Source: Pseudomonadota bacterium (GTDB lineage Bacteria > Pseudomonadota > Gammaproteobacteria > Burkholderiales > Burkholderiaceae_C). Taken from it: 64,000 nt of DNA. The position numbers and the translations under genes were made by a program. A model generated the notes under the pieces. That model saw nothing but the letters and a program-made list of their open reading frames with translations, made no database searches and was not told the DNA's origin. The stretch covers positions 1-64,000 of the forward strand of contig JAKARB010000002.1 in NCBI GenBank assembly GCA_021819435.1, read 5' to 3'. This document shows positions 49,733-58,100 of the stretch, piece after piece. Each line of letters begins with the position of its first letter. The first letter of the stretch is position 1.

Positions 49733-50396
49733 GGGGCTTTGCGGTCCTGGGATGGTGGTTGTTCCATTCTAGGAAGCGACAAAAAGCCCCTTGTGGGATT
49801 TTGGCTTGGTCGAAGGTTGGTCAAAAGGTTGTCGGTTTTGGTTTGGGCATTTTGGGGTGGCTTGCATGCGGGGGGTTGTGAGCGCTTTTTCGGGGCAGCG
49901 CGGGGCGGGCTGCGCCGGCATCGGCTCGGGCGCCACGCGGGTGGTCACGCCTTTGGCGTGACTGCCCTCCGGTGCTCGCGGCGAGGTGGGGCCTTCGAAC
50001 TCGCTGCGCGCCCCTTGGGCGCTCCGCTCAAACAACTCAGGCCAGTCAGATGACGAAGCGCGCTGGCGCGCGCCCACCTCGCCGCTGCGCTCCTCGGCAC
50101 CCGCGAGGCGCCCGAGCCGATGCCGGCTTCGCCCCCGATGCCCCGCTTTCCGCGTGCGGGGAAGGCAGCGTCGTGCTGCTTGATGGCTGGAATTGGCAAG
50201 GCACCCAATGCGATGAGGTGAGGTGTTCTTCCAACGAACAGCAGCTCAGCGAGTATCAGCATGCGAACAGCTGACAGCGAGCAGTGAACGAACACACCAG
50301 CACAACCGGCAAGCCTTCACCCATGCTCAACGCAGAGAACAGCGCAACATGCCGCCTTGCACCGGCCAAGTGTGAAAGCTCCTCAGCCCACCTGAA
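49733..50396. other. Intergenic region of 664 bp containing a large inverted-repeat element
   Basis: No credible gene is found in any frame. The left 180 bp are unusually G/T-rich on the plus strand, the middle holds the inverted-repeat element at 49914-50127, and the right 270 bp are ordinary in composition without a recognisable feature. Promoters for the DUF1295 operon should lie near its left end. Confidence 0.7.
49914..50127. repeat. Inverted-repeat element with 21-bp perfect ends and internal hairpins
   Basis: The 21 bases at 49914-49934 are the exact reverse complement of 50107-50127. Inside lie a hairpin GTCACGCC-TTT-GGCGTGAC (49944-49962) and a further pair of complementary blocks (CGGCGAGGTGGG near 49979 with CCCACCTCGCCG near 50072), so the 214 bp can fold into a branched structure. 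The centre, with AACAACTCAGGCCAGTCAG, resembles dispersed intergenic repeats I recall from Burkholderiales. No coding potential. Confidence 0.8.
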
Positions 50397-51275
50397 TCAA
50401 TCAGACTTCAACACCCCAGGCGTCACCGCCCGATGAAACCCGTTGTAGCTCGGCGCCCCCGCATGATCAGGCGTCGGCATCACCGGGCTGTGCAGCGGCG
50501 CACCACCATCGATCGCCAGCGTGATGCCCGTGACGAACGCAGCCCCCGGGCTCAGCAAAAAGCAGATCACCGAGCTCACCTCCGCCTCCAGCCCCATCCG
50601 CTTGGCCGGCAGGTTGTCCTTGAGCATGCGGATCATCGGTGCCATGGCAGGCCCATAGCTGTCCATGCCGCTGGAAGCGATCCACCCTGGCGCCACCGCG
50701 TTCACTCGCACATGCGATGCGGCCCACTCGTAAGCCGCTGTCTTCGTCAGGTTGGCCATGCCCGCGCGCGCCGCGCCCGAATGCGCCATGCCCGGCATGC
50801 CATTCCACATGTCGGCCGTCATGTTGACGATCGCGCCGCCATGCTTGGCCATGCTCTGGTTGTAGACCTCACGCATCATCAAGAAGCCGCCGGTCAGGTT
50901 GTTGGTGACCACCGCGTCGAACCCCCGCTTCGAGATGGCCGAGACGGGCGATGGAAACTGCCCACCCGCGTTGTTGACCAAGCCATGGATGCGCCCATGC
51001 TGCTTGACGATGTCGGCCACCGCCGCCTTCACCTCGTCTTCGTCACGGATGTCGAAAGCGGCGGTGAACACCTTGCCGCCGTCTTCGGTGATCTCGGCGG
51101 CGGTGCGCGCCAGCTTCTCCACGTTGCGCCCGGTGATGACCACCGTCGCGCCCAAGGCGGCCAGCTCGTGAGCCGTGCAGCGCCCGATGCCCGAGCCGCC
51201 GCCCGTCACGATGTGGACCTGGTCCTTGAACAGGCCAGGGCGGAAGATGCTGTCGTAATGTGCAGGGGCGCTCAT
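50397..51275 (-). CDS. SDR-family reductase, PECR-like (trans-2-enoyl-CoA reductase type)
   Basis: A 292-residue short-chain dehydrogenase. The cofactor motif is VTGGGSGIGRCTAHELAALG and NNAGGQF follows. The usual YxxxK region reads HSGAARAGMANLTKTAAYEW, the variant typical of peroxisomal trans-2-enoyl-CoA reductase and dienoyl-CoA reductases, which lack the classical tyrosine. It probably acts on enoyl-CoA thioesters. It is divergent from an acyl-CoA dehydrogenase. The ATG at 51275 fits the family N terminus, though no good ribosome-binding site is seen. Confidence 0.82.
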   Translation of the reverse strand: MSAPAHYDSIFRPGLFKDQVHIVTGGGSGIGRCTAHELAALGATVVITGRNVEKLARTAAEITEDGGKVFTAAFDIRDEDEVKAAVADIVKQHGRIHGLVNNAGGQFPSPVSAISKRGFDAVVTNNLTGGFLMMREVYNQSMAKHGGAIVNMTADMWNGMPGMAHSGAARAGMANLTKTAAYEWAASHVRVNAVAPGWIASSGMDSYGPAMAPMIRMLKDNLPAKRMGLEAEVSSVICFLLSPGAAFVTGITLAIDGGAPLHSPVMPTPDHAGAPSYNGFHRAVTPGVLKSD

Positions 51276-51348
51276 GGGAGGAATGGGCAAAGGAGGTGCG
51301 AGCGGACGCATGCACCCCAGGTTGATCGATGCGTCGATTCTGGGTTTG

Positions 51349-51366
51349 ATTGACGTATACGTCAAT
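51349..51366. promoter_or_regulatory. 18-bp perfect palindrome between the SDR and acyl-CoA dehydrogenase genes
   Basis: ATTGACGTATACGTCAAT is perfectly palindromic and lies in the divergent promoter region, 74 bp from the SDR start and 91 bp from the dehydrogenase start. Similar ACGT-centred palindromes are operators for regulators of acyl-CoA catabolism, such as LiuR-type MerR proteins. The regulator is not encoded nearby. Confidence 0.7.
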
Positions 51367-51456
51367 TGGTGGTCATATAGGTAAACTACCGATGGAGGGC
51401 GCGAAGGGATTCCCTAGGCTGCGCCTGACTCAACCGCCTTCGCCACGAGCTCGCCG

Positions 51457-52611
51457 ATGACCCACCCCAGCTACCCTGCCTACTTCAACGAAACTCACGA
51501 GATGGTGCGCGAGACCACGCGCCGCTTCGTGCAACAGGAAATCCTGCCGCACATCGCCGAGTGGGAGGAAGCCGGCACCTTCCCGCGCGAGCTCTATCGC
51601 AAAGGCGGCGAGCTGGGCATCCTGGGCATCGGCCACCCCGAGCACCTGGGCGGCACGGCCGAGCACGACGTGTTCATGAAGGTGGCGGTCAGTGAAGAGT
51701 TGATGCGCAGCACCTCGGGCGGCCTGGTGGCCAGCCTGGGCTCGCTCGACATCGGCCTGCCGCCCGTGTGGCGTGGCGCCTCGCCCGAGGTGCAGCAGCG
51801 CGTGGCGCCTGCCGTGCTGCGCGGCGAGAAGATCATGGCCCTGGCCATCACCGAGCCGGGCGGTGGTTCCGACGTGGCCAACCTGCGCACCCGCGCCGTG
51901 CGCGATGGCGATCACTACGTCGTCAACGGCAGCAAGACCTTCATCACCTCCGGCGTGCGCGCCGATCACTACACGGTGGCCGTGCGCACCGGCGGCGAAG
52001 GCTACGCCGGCGTGTCGCTGCTGCTGATCGACAAGGGCACGCCCGGCTTCAGCGTGGGCCGCAACTTGAAGAAGATGGGCTGGTGGGCCTCCGACACGGC
52101 CGAGCTTTTCTTCCAGGATTGCCGCGTGCCGGTGGGCAACCTCATCGGCCCCGAGAACGCCGGCTTCATGCTGATCATGGCCAACTTCCAGGCCGAGCGG
52201 CTGGCCTTGGCCATCATGGCCTACATGACCGCACAGATGGCACTCGAAGCCTGCCTCGGCCACGTGAAAGACCGCGTCACCTTCGGCAAGCCGCTGGCCA
52301 AGCACCAGGTCATCCGCCACAAGCTCGCCGAGATGGCCACCCAGGTGGACGTGGCCCGCGAGTACACCTATCGCGTCGCCGCGCGCATGCAGGCCGGCAA
52401 GCCGGCGGTGCAAGAGGTCTCGATGGCGAAGAATTTCGCCACCGAGGTCGCTGACAAGGTCACCTACGAAGCGGTGCAGATCTTCGGCGGCATGGGCTAC
52501 ATGCGCGAATCGGTGGTCGAGCGCCTCTACCGCGACAACCGCATCCTCTCCATCGGCGGTGGCACGCATGAAATCATGAACGAGATCATCGCCAAACAGC
52601 TCAACATGTAG
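51457..52611 (+). CDS. Acyl-CoA dehydrogenase
   Basis: A 384-residue FAD enzyme making the 2,3-double bond of an acyl-CoA. Family motifs are ALAITEPGGGSDVANLRT, KTFITSGVRADHYTV, QIFGGMGYMRE and the C-terminal YRDNRILSIGGGTHEIMNEI. The position of the usual catalytic Glu in short/medium-chain enzymes is Gly here, so the base may be the Glu in FQAERLALAI, as in isovaleryl- and long-chain-type enzymes. Divergent from the PECR-like reductase. Confidence 0.9.
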   Translation: MTHPSYPAYFNETHEMVRETTRRFVQQEILPHIAEWEEAGTFPRELYRKGGELGILGIGHPEHLGGTAEHDVFMKVAVSEELMRSTSGGLVASLGSLDIGLPPVWRGASPEVQQRVAPAVLRGEKIMALAITEPGGGSDVANLRTRAVRDGDHYVVNGSKTFITSGVRADHYTVAVRTGGEGYAGVSLLLIDKGTPGFSVGRNLKKMGWWASDTAELFFQDCRVPVGNLIGPENAGFMLIMANFQAERLALAIMAYMTAQMALEACLGHVKDRVTFGKPLAKHQVIRHKLAEMATQVDVAREYTYRVAARMQAGKPAVQEVSMAKNFATEVADKVTYEAVQIFGGMGYMRESVVERLYRDNRILSIGGGTHEIMNEIIAKQLNM

Positions 52612-52692
52612 TCACAAAAACTTCATGTGACAGCTCATCAAGCAAGCACCGGCCCGCTCCGATATCCAGGGTGCTTGTCCATGGGAGTTGTC

Positions 52693-54579
52693 ATGACCCG
52701 TCCTGCATCGCCGACCGATTCGCCCCGTCTCCCCCGCCTCTTCTCGCTGCAAGGAGCCTTGTCACAGCGGGCCTCGATCGCCACGGAGATTTCAGGCCAG
52801 GTGACCGAGCTGATGGCGGAAGGCCAGCTCAGCACGCACCTCCAGCCTCTGGGCTGGCTGCGGGATGGCGAAGTCATGGGGCATGAGGCCCTGTTGCGCG
52901 GGCCGCGAGGCCACGTGCTGGCGGCGCCCGATGCTTTGTTCGCGGCGGCGGCCAGCGAAGGCGTTTCGTTCGACCTCGAAGTCCAGGCCGTGAAGCTGGC
53001 GCTCATGGCCTGGCGCCAGCAAGGCATGCCCGGCCACCTCTTCGTGAACCTGAGCGCGGGCGCGCTCACGGCGCTGGTGGCGCACCCGGTGGCCCATGGC
53101 ATCTGGGGCCTGATTCGGTCGCATCAATTGCCAACACAGCAGCTTGTCGTCGAGATCACCGAGCACGAACGCGTGGCCGACCTGTCGGGCCTGCTGGAGG
53201 CCGTCGAGGTGCTCAAGCGGCTGAAGGTCCAGCTCGCGCTCGACGACTTCGGTGACGGGCGCTCCAGCCTGCGCCTGTGGGCCGAACTCAAGCCCGAGTT
53301 CGTCAAGATCGACAAGTACTTCACCCGCGACATCGCCACCCATCCCGACAAGGTGCAGACCATCACCGCGCTGCGCCGCATCGCGGAAACCTTCGGCACG
53401 CAGATGGTCGCCGAGGGCATCGAAAGCACCGAAGAGCTGCGCGTGCTGCGCGATCTCGGCATCGAGCTGGGGCAGGGCTACCTGCTGGGGCGGCCTCAGC
53501 CCGCCGCCGTCGACACGCTGCTGCCCGAGGCACGCGAAGTCATCCACAGCCGGCAGATCGCCGTGCTGCCCAGCCGGCCTCGTCAGGCTCGCCACGACTT
53601 CACGCTGGAGGCGCTTTCGCAACCCGTTGAGCCCTTGCCGGCCGACGCCACGCATCGTCAGGCCGCCAAGCGTTTTCTGGCCGATGAGCACCTCAAGGCC
53701 GTGGCCCTGGTGAGAGACGGCCGCCCCGTCGGTCTGGTGAACCGGCAGGGCTTCTTCAACCATTACTCCAGGCCCTATTTCAAGGAGCTTTACGACCAGC
53801 ACCCCTGCTTGCTGTTCGCCAACACCGAGCCGTTGATGCTGGAGGCGCACATCGGCCTGGAGCAGCTCACCGATGTGCTGACCTCGGAAGACCAGCGCTA
53901 CCTCAGCGAAGGCTTCATCGTCACGCGCAACGGCCGCTACCACGGCATGGGCACGGGTGAGCGCCTGGTGCGCGCCGTCACCGAGCTGCGCATCGAAGCC
54001 GCGCGTCACGCCAACCCGCTGACCTTCCTGCCCGGCAACATCCCGCTGACGCTGCACATCGCCCGCCTCTTGCAGATGGGCACGCCCTTCGTGGCCTGCT
54101 ATGCCGACCTCAACCACTTCAAGCCCTTCAACGACCACTACGGCTATTGGCGTGGCGACGAGATGATCTGCCTGCTGGCGCGCACGCTGGTGGCCCACTG
54201 CGACCCGCTGCGCGATTTCGTTGGGCACGTGGGCGGTGACGACTTCGTCGTCCTCTTCCAGAGCGAAGATTGGCGGCAGCGCATCGAAGCCCTCGTGGCG
54301 GCGTTCAACAACGAGGCCAGAAGCCTGTTCGACGAGGATGCGCGCCGCCGTGGCGGCATCGAAGCCGAGGACCGCGATGGCGTGATGCGCTTCTTCCCCA
54401 TGACCACGCTGTCCGCCGGTGTCGTTCCCATCGGGGCGGGCACCTTCGCACAGCCGGAGATGGTCGCCAGTGCGGCGGCCGTGGCCAAGCACAAGGCCAA
54501 GCAGAAGGCGGCGGGGCTCCACGTCGAGCCCTGGGTGGTGGCCTCGGCCGTGGCGGCGATGCCCGAGGCGGTGACCTGA
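52693..54579 (+). CDS. c-di-GMP protein with EAL, CBS-pair and GGDEF domains
   Basis: A 628-residue cytoplasmic protein. The EAL domain comes first (GHEALLRG, NLSAGAL, ITEHE, DDFGDGRSSL, VKIDKYFTR, EGIES), then a pair of CBS-like modules (DATHRQAAKRFLADEHLKAVALV), then a diguanylate cyclase domain with GGDDF. Catalytic residues of both enzymes appear present, and no RxxD inhibitory site precedes GGDDF. The EAL-CBS-GGDEF order is known but less common than PAS-GGDEF-EAL. The ATG at 52693 follows GGGAG; an ATG at 52681 is the alternative. Confidence 0.87.
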   Translation: MTRPASPTDSPRLPRLFSLQGALSQRASIATEISGQVTELMAEGQLSTHLQPLGWLRDGEVMGHEALLRGPRGHVLAAPDALFAAAASEGVSFDLEVQAVKLALMAWRQQGMPGHLFVNLSAGALTALVAHPVAHGIWGLIRSHQLPTQQLVVEITEHERVADLSGLLEAVEVLKRLKVQLALDDFGDGRSSLRLWAELKPEFVKIDKYFTRDIATHPDKVQTITALRRIAETFGTQMVAEGIESTEELRVLRDLGIELGQGYLLGRPQPAAVDTLLPEAREVIHSRQIAVLPSRPRQARHDFTLEALSQPVEPLPADATHRQAAKRFLADEHLKAVALVRDGRPVGLVNRQGFFNHYSRPYFKELYDQHPCLLFANTEPLMLEAHIGLEQLTDVLTSEDQRYLSEGFIVTRNGRYHGMGTGERLVRAVTELRIEAARHANPLTFLPGNIPLTLHIARLLQMGTPFVACYADLNHFKPFNDHYGYWRGDEMICLLARTLVAHCDPLRDFVGHVGGDDFVVLFQSEDWRQRIEALVAAFNNEARSLFDEDARRRGGIEAEDRDGVMRFFPMTTLSAGVVPIGAGTFAQPEMVASAAAVAKHKAKQKAAGLHVEPWVVASAVAAMPEAVT

Positions 54580-54596
54580 TTGATAGATTGTTTGGA

Positions 54597-55508
54597 TCAG
54601 CGCGCCGGCCGCGAAGCCAGCCAAGCCCCGCCTGACACCAGCGCCATCCCGGCCACCAGCCAGGGTGTCAGCGGCTCATCGAGCAAGGGCACCGCGCCCA
54701 GTCCGGCGAGCACGGGCACCAGGGCCACCAGCGCACCCGTGCGCTCGGCCCCGAGGATGGACACCGCCTTGAGGAACAGCACCATCGCCACGATGGTCGG
54801 CCCGATGCCCTGGTACAGGGCCTGCAGCACCAGCATCGAAGTGGGCACCTGGTCGAGGCCCTTTGGCAGCCACAGCAAATACACCGGCAGATAGACGGCG
54901 GTCGAGGCCAGCGCCACGAAGCGCGTCAGCAGCCAGGGGTCGTGCACCCATTTCTTGACCAGCACGCTGTAGATGGCCCACGCGATGGAGGCACCCAGCA
55001 GCAGGGCATCGCCTGGCAGGCTCGAAGGCCCATGCCCCAGCCCGCTGACAACCGGGACGGCCACGCACACCACCCCCAGCGCAATCGGCAACAGGCTCAG
55101 CACGCGCTGACGCGTGGGCCGCGTTCCGAGCAAGGCCCAAGCCAATGCCGTGACCAGGAAAGGCTGCATGCCCGGGATCAGGATGCCGCCATGCGCGGCC
55201 GGCGCGAGCTTGAAGCCCGCGTAGGCGAACACCAGGAACGCTAGCCCGCCGACCAGGGCCAGCGTCCACAGCCTGGGGCTGCGCCATGTGCTCGCTGGCA
55301 GCTTCAACGAAAACGGCAGCAAGATGAGCGAAGCCGTGCCCAGCCGCAGCGCCACGATGTCCCAGCCGGTCAGGGCGCTCTTGCCACCCAGCCGCGAAAT
55401 CAGGATGAAGCCCGCCCAGATCGCCACCGTGCCGAGCGCGGCGGCGTAGCCCAGCGCCAGGCTGGGAGCGGGGGATGCGGTGGGGGATGGGACTGCGGAC
55501 TGGGTCAT
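54597..55508 (-). CDS. EamA/DMT-family transporter
   Basis: A 303-residue membrane protein with ten hydrophobic segments in two EamA repeats (GTVAIWAGFILISRLGGKSALTGWDIVALRLG and the second starting near GDALLLGASIAWAIYSVLVKK). Members export metabolites and amino acids; the substrate cannot be told here. It is convergent with the EAL-CBS-GGDEF gene, 17 bp away. Confidence 0.87.
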   Translation of the reverse strand: MTQSAVPSPTASPAPSLALGYAAALGTVAIWAGFILISRLGGKSALTGWDIVALRLGTASLILLPFSLKLPASTWRSPRLWTLALVGGLAFLVFAYAGFKLAPAAHGGILIPGMQPFLVTALAWALLGTRPTRQRVLSLLPIALGVVCVAVPVVSGLGHGPSSLPGDALLLGASIAWAIYSVLVKKWVHDPWLLTRFVALASTAVYLPVYLLWLPKGLDQVPTSMLVLQALYQGIGPTIVAMVLFLKAVSILGAERTGALVALVPVLAGLGAVPLLDEPLTPWLVAGMALVSGGAWLASRPAR

Positions 55509-55588
55509 CGCCGCAGTCTAGGCGCTGCACCGAAGTCGTGCAGCGCCCACCTCGGACAACCTCTCGGCGCCCGAGGCCTCACGCCGGC

Positions 55589-57913
55589 TCAGCGAGCCTG
55601 GGCGGGCGTGCCGTGCCCCACGGCCACCGCGGTCATGTTGACGATGCGGCGCACGGTCGCCGAAGGCGTCAGGATGTGCACCGGCGCGGCCGCGCCCATC
55701 AAAATCGGGCCCACCGTCACGCCATTGCCGCCGGTCATCTTCAACACGTTGAAGAGGATGTTGGCCGCGTCCAGGTTCGGGCAGATCAGGATGTTGGCCG
55801 TGCCGTCCAGCGTGCTGTCGGGCAGCAGCTTGTGGCGCACCGACTCGCTCAAAGCGGCGTCGCCCTGCATCTCGCCATCGGCGGGGATGTGCGGCATGCG
55901 CTTGACGAACAGGTCGCGCGCCTGGCGCATCTTCTTGGCCGAGGGCCGGTTGCTGGAGCCGAACATCGAGTGCGACAGGAAGGCCACGCGCGGCGGCAGG
56001 CCGAAGCGCTGCACCTCTTCTACCGCCATCACGGCGATGTCGGCGAGCTGCTCGGCCGTCGGGTCTTCGTTGACGAAGGTGTCGGCGATGAACAGGTTGT
56101 GCTGCTCCAGGATCAGCGCGTTCAGCGCGGCCAGGCCATGGGCGCCCTCGCGCACGCCGATCACATCGCGGATGTGTTCGAGGTGGAAGTCGTAGCGGCC
56201 GATGACGCCGCAGATCATGCCGTCGGCGTCGCCCATCTTCACCAGCAGGGTGGCGATCAGCGAGTTCGAGCGGCGCACCACCACCTTGGCCAGGTCGGGG
56301 CTGATGCCATCGCGGGCACGCAGCTTGTGATAGGCCTCGTAGTACTGCTTGAAGCGGTCGTCCTTGCCCGGGTTGACGATCTCGCAATTCACGCCCGGCT
56401 GCAGGCGCAGGCCGGCGCGCTCGATGCGCGTGAGGATCACGTCGGGGCGGCCGACCAGGATCGGGTGGGCCAGCTCTTCGTCCACGGCCACCTGGGCGGC
56501 ACGCAGCACGCGGTCGTCTTCGCCCTCGGCGTAGGCGATGCGCTTGCGCTGCGACGCAGCCTTGGCGCCGATGAACAGCGGGCGCATGAACAGGCCGGTG
56601 TTCGAGACGAACTGCGACAGCGAGTCGCGGTAGGCGTTCAGGTCGGCGATCGGGCGGGTGGCCACGCCGGACGCGGCGGCCGCCTCGGCCACGGCCGGCG
56701 CGATGCGCAGGATCAGGCGCGAATCGAACGGCGTCGGGATCAGGTAGTCGGGGCCGAAGCGCAGCTCGCGGCCCGGGTAGGCGGCTGCCACCTCGTCGGA
56801 GATCTCGGCCTTGGCCAGGTCGGCGATCTGGCGCACGCAGGCCAGCTTCATGGCCTCGGTGATTTTGGTGGCGCCGCAGTCCAGCGCACCCCGGAAGATG
56901 TACGGGAAGCACAGGACGTTGTTGACCTGGTTCGGGTAGTCCGAGCGACCGGTGGCGATGATGCAATCGGGCCGCGCGGCCTTGGCGATCTCGGGGCGGA
57001 TCTCGGGCTCGGGGTTGGCCAGCGCCAGGATGATGGGCTTGTCGGCCATGGTCTTGACCATGTCGGCGCTCAGCACGCCAGCGGTCGAACAGCCCAGGAA
57101 GACATCTGCGCCTTCGACCACGTCGGCCAGCGTGCGCGCGCTGGTGACCTGGCAGAAGCGCTGCTTCGATTCATCGAGCTTGCCGGCCAATGCGTCGGCG
57201 CGCTCGCTCTGGATCAGGCCCTTCGAGTCGCACACGTAGACGTTCTTGCGCTGCACGCCCAGGCCCACCATTACCTCCAGGCAGGCGATGGCTGCAGCCC
57301 CCGCGCCCGAGACGGCGATCTTGACCGAGCCGATGTCCTTGCCCACCAGTTCCAGGCCATTGAGCAGCGCGGCGCTGGAGATGATGGCCGTGCCGTGCTG
57401 GTCGTCATGGAAGACGGGGATGTTCATCCGCTTGGACAACTCGCGCTCGATGTAGAAGCACTCGGGCGCCTTGATGTCTTCCAGGTTGACGCCGCCCAGC
57501 GTGGGCTCCAGCGCGGCGATGATGTCGATGAGCTTGTCCGGGTCGCGCTCGGCCAGCTCAATGTCGAACACGTCGACGCCAGCGAACTTCTTGAACAGGC
57601 AGCCCTTGCCTTCCATCACCGGCTTGGACGCCAGCGGGCCGATGTCGCCCAGGCCCAGGACCGCCGTGCCGTTGGTGACCACGGCCACCAGGTTGCCGCG
57701 CGATGTGTATTCGGCCGCCAGGGCCGGCTCCTGCTCGATGGCCAGGCAGGGGTAGGCCACGCCTGGCGAGTAGGCCAGCGACAGGTCGCGCTGGTTGACC
57801 AGGGGCTTGGTGGGGTTCACGGCCACCTTGCCGCGGCTGGGCAGGCGGTGGTATTCCAGGGCGGCGTCGCGCAAAGAGCGCTCGGCGTCAGACAGATTTT
57901 TGTCGGAATTCAT
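55589..57913 (-). CDS. maeB: NADP-dependent malic enzyme with C-terminal phosphotransacetylase-like domain
   Basis: A 774-residue MaeB-type enzyme decarboxylating malate to pyruvate. The malic-enzyme half shows [44 protein letters not shown] and the NADP fold [14 protein letters not shown]. The C-terminal half, from about residue 440, resembles phosphate acetyltransferase ([32 protein letters not shown]) and is regulatory in known homologues. The ATG at 57913 matches the family start; longer in-frame reading is not supported. Confidence 0.94.
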   Translation of the reverse strand: MNSDKNLSDAERSLRDAALEYHRLPSRGKVAVNPTKPLVNQRDLSLAYSPGVAYPCLAIEQEPALAAEYTSRGNLVAVVTNGTAVLGLGDIGPLASKPVMEGKGCLFKKFAGVDVFDIELAERDPDKLIDIIAALEPTLGGVNLEDIKAPECFYIERELSKRMNIPVFHDDQHGTAIISSAALLNGLELVGKDIGSVKIAVSGAGAAAIACLEVMVGLGVQRKNVYVCDSKGLIQSERADALAGKLDESKQRFCQVTSARTLADVVEGADVFLGCSTAGVLSADMVKTMADKPIILALANPEPEIRPEIAKAARPDCIIATGRSDYPNQVNNVLCFPYIFRGALDCGATKITEAMKLACVRQIADLAKAEISDEVAAAYPGRELRFGPDYLIPTPFDSRLILRIAPAVAEAAAASGVATRPIADLNAYRDSLSQFVSNTGLFMRPLFIGAKAASQRKRIAYAEGEDDRVLRAAQVAVDEELAHPILVGRPDVILTRIERAGLRLQPGVNCEIVNPGKDDRFKQYYEAYHKLRARDGISPDLAKVVVRRSNSLIATLLVKMGDADGMICGVIGRYDFHLEHIRDVIGVREGAHGLAALNALILEQHNLFIADTFVNEDPTAEQLADIAVMAVEEVQRFGLPPRVAFLSHSMFGSSNRPSAKKMRQARDLFVKRMPHIPADGEMQGDAALSESVRHKLLPDSTLDGTANILICPNLDAANILFNVLKMTGGNGVTVGPILMGAAAPVHILTPSATVRRIVNMTAVAVGHGTPAQAR

Positions 57914-58100
57914 GACAGCATCGGCATGCGGGGAGCCGGAGATGGTACGCCATCCTCGGCAGTGAGCCGATGGGGCATCTGGCACCGCGGTGTATCCACA
58001 TGGCCGGGCGCGATGAGGCGCGTATCGTGTGGCAATCGAACGATCGCGGCACTGATCTGGTGCCGAGCGGTCAAGTTTTCCTGGCGGAAGCCGAATTCAT

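Noticed and set aside
49914-50127. Inverted-repeat element as a transposon or attachment site
   Set aside because: No transposase, target-site duplication or tRNA neighbour is seen, so it is listed only as a repeat.
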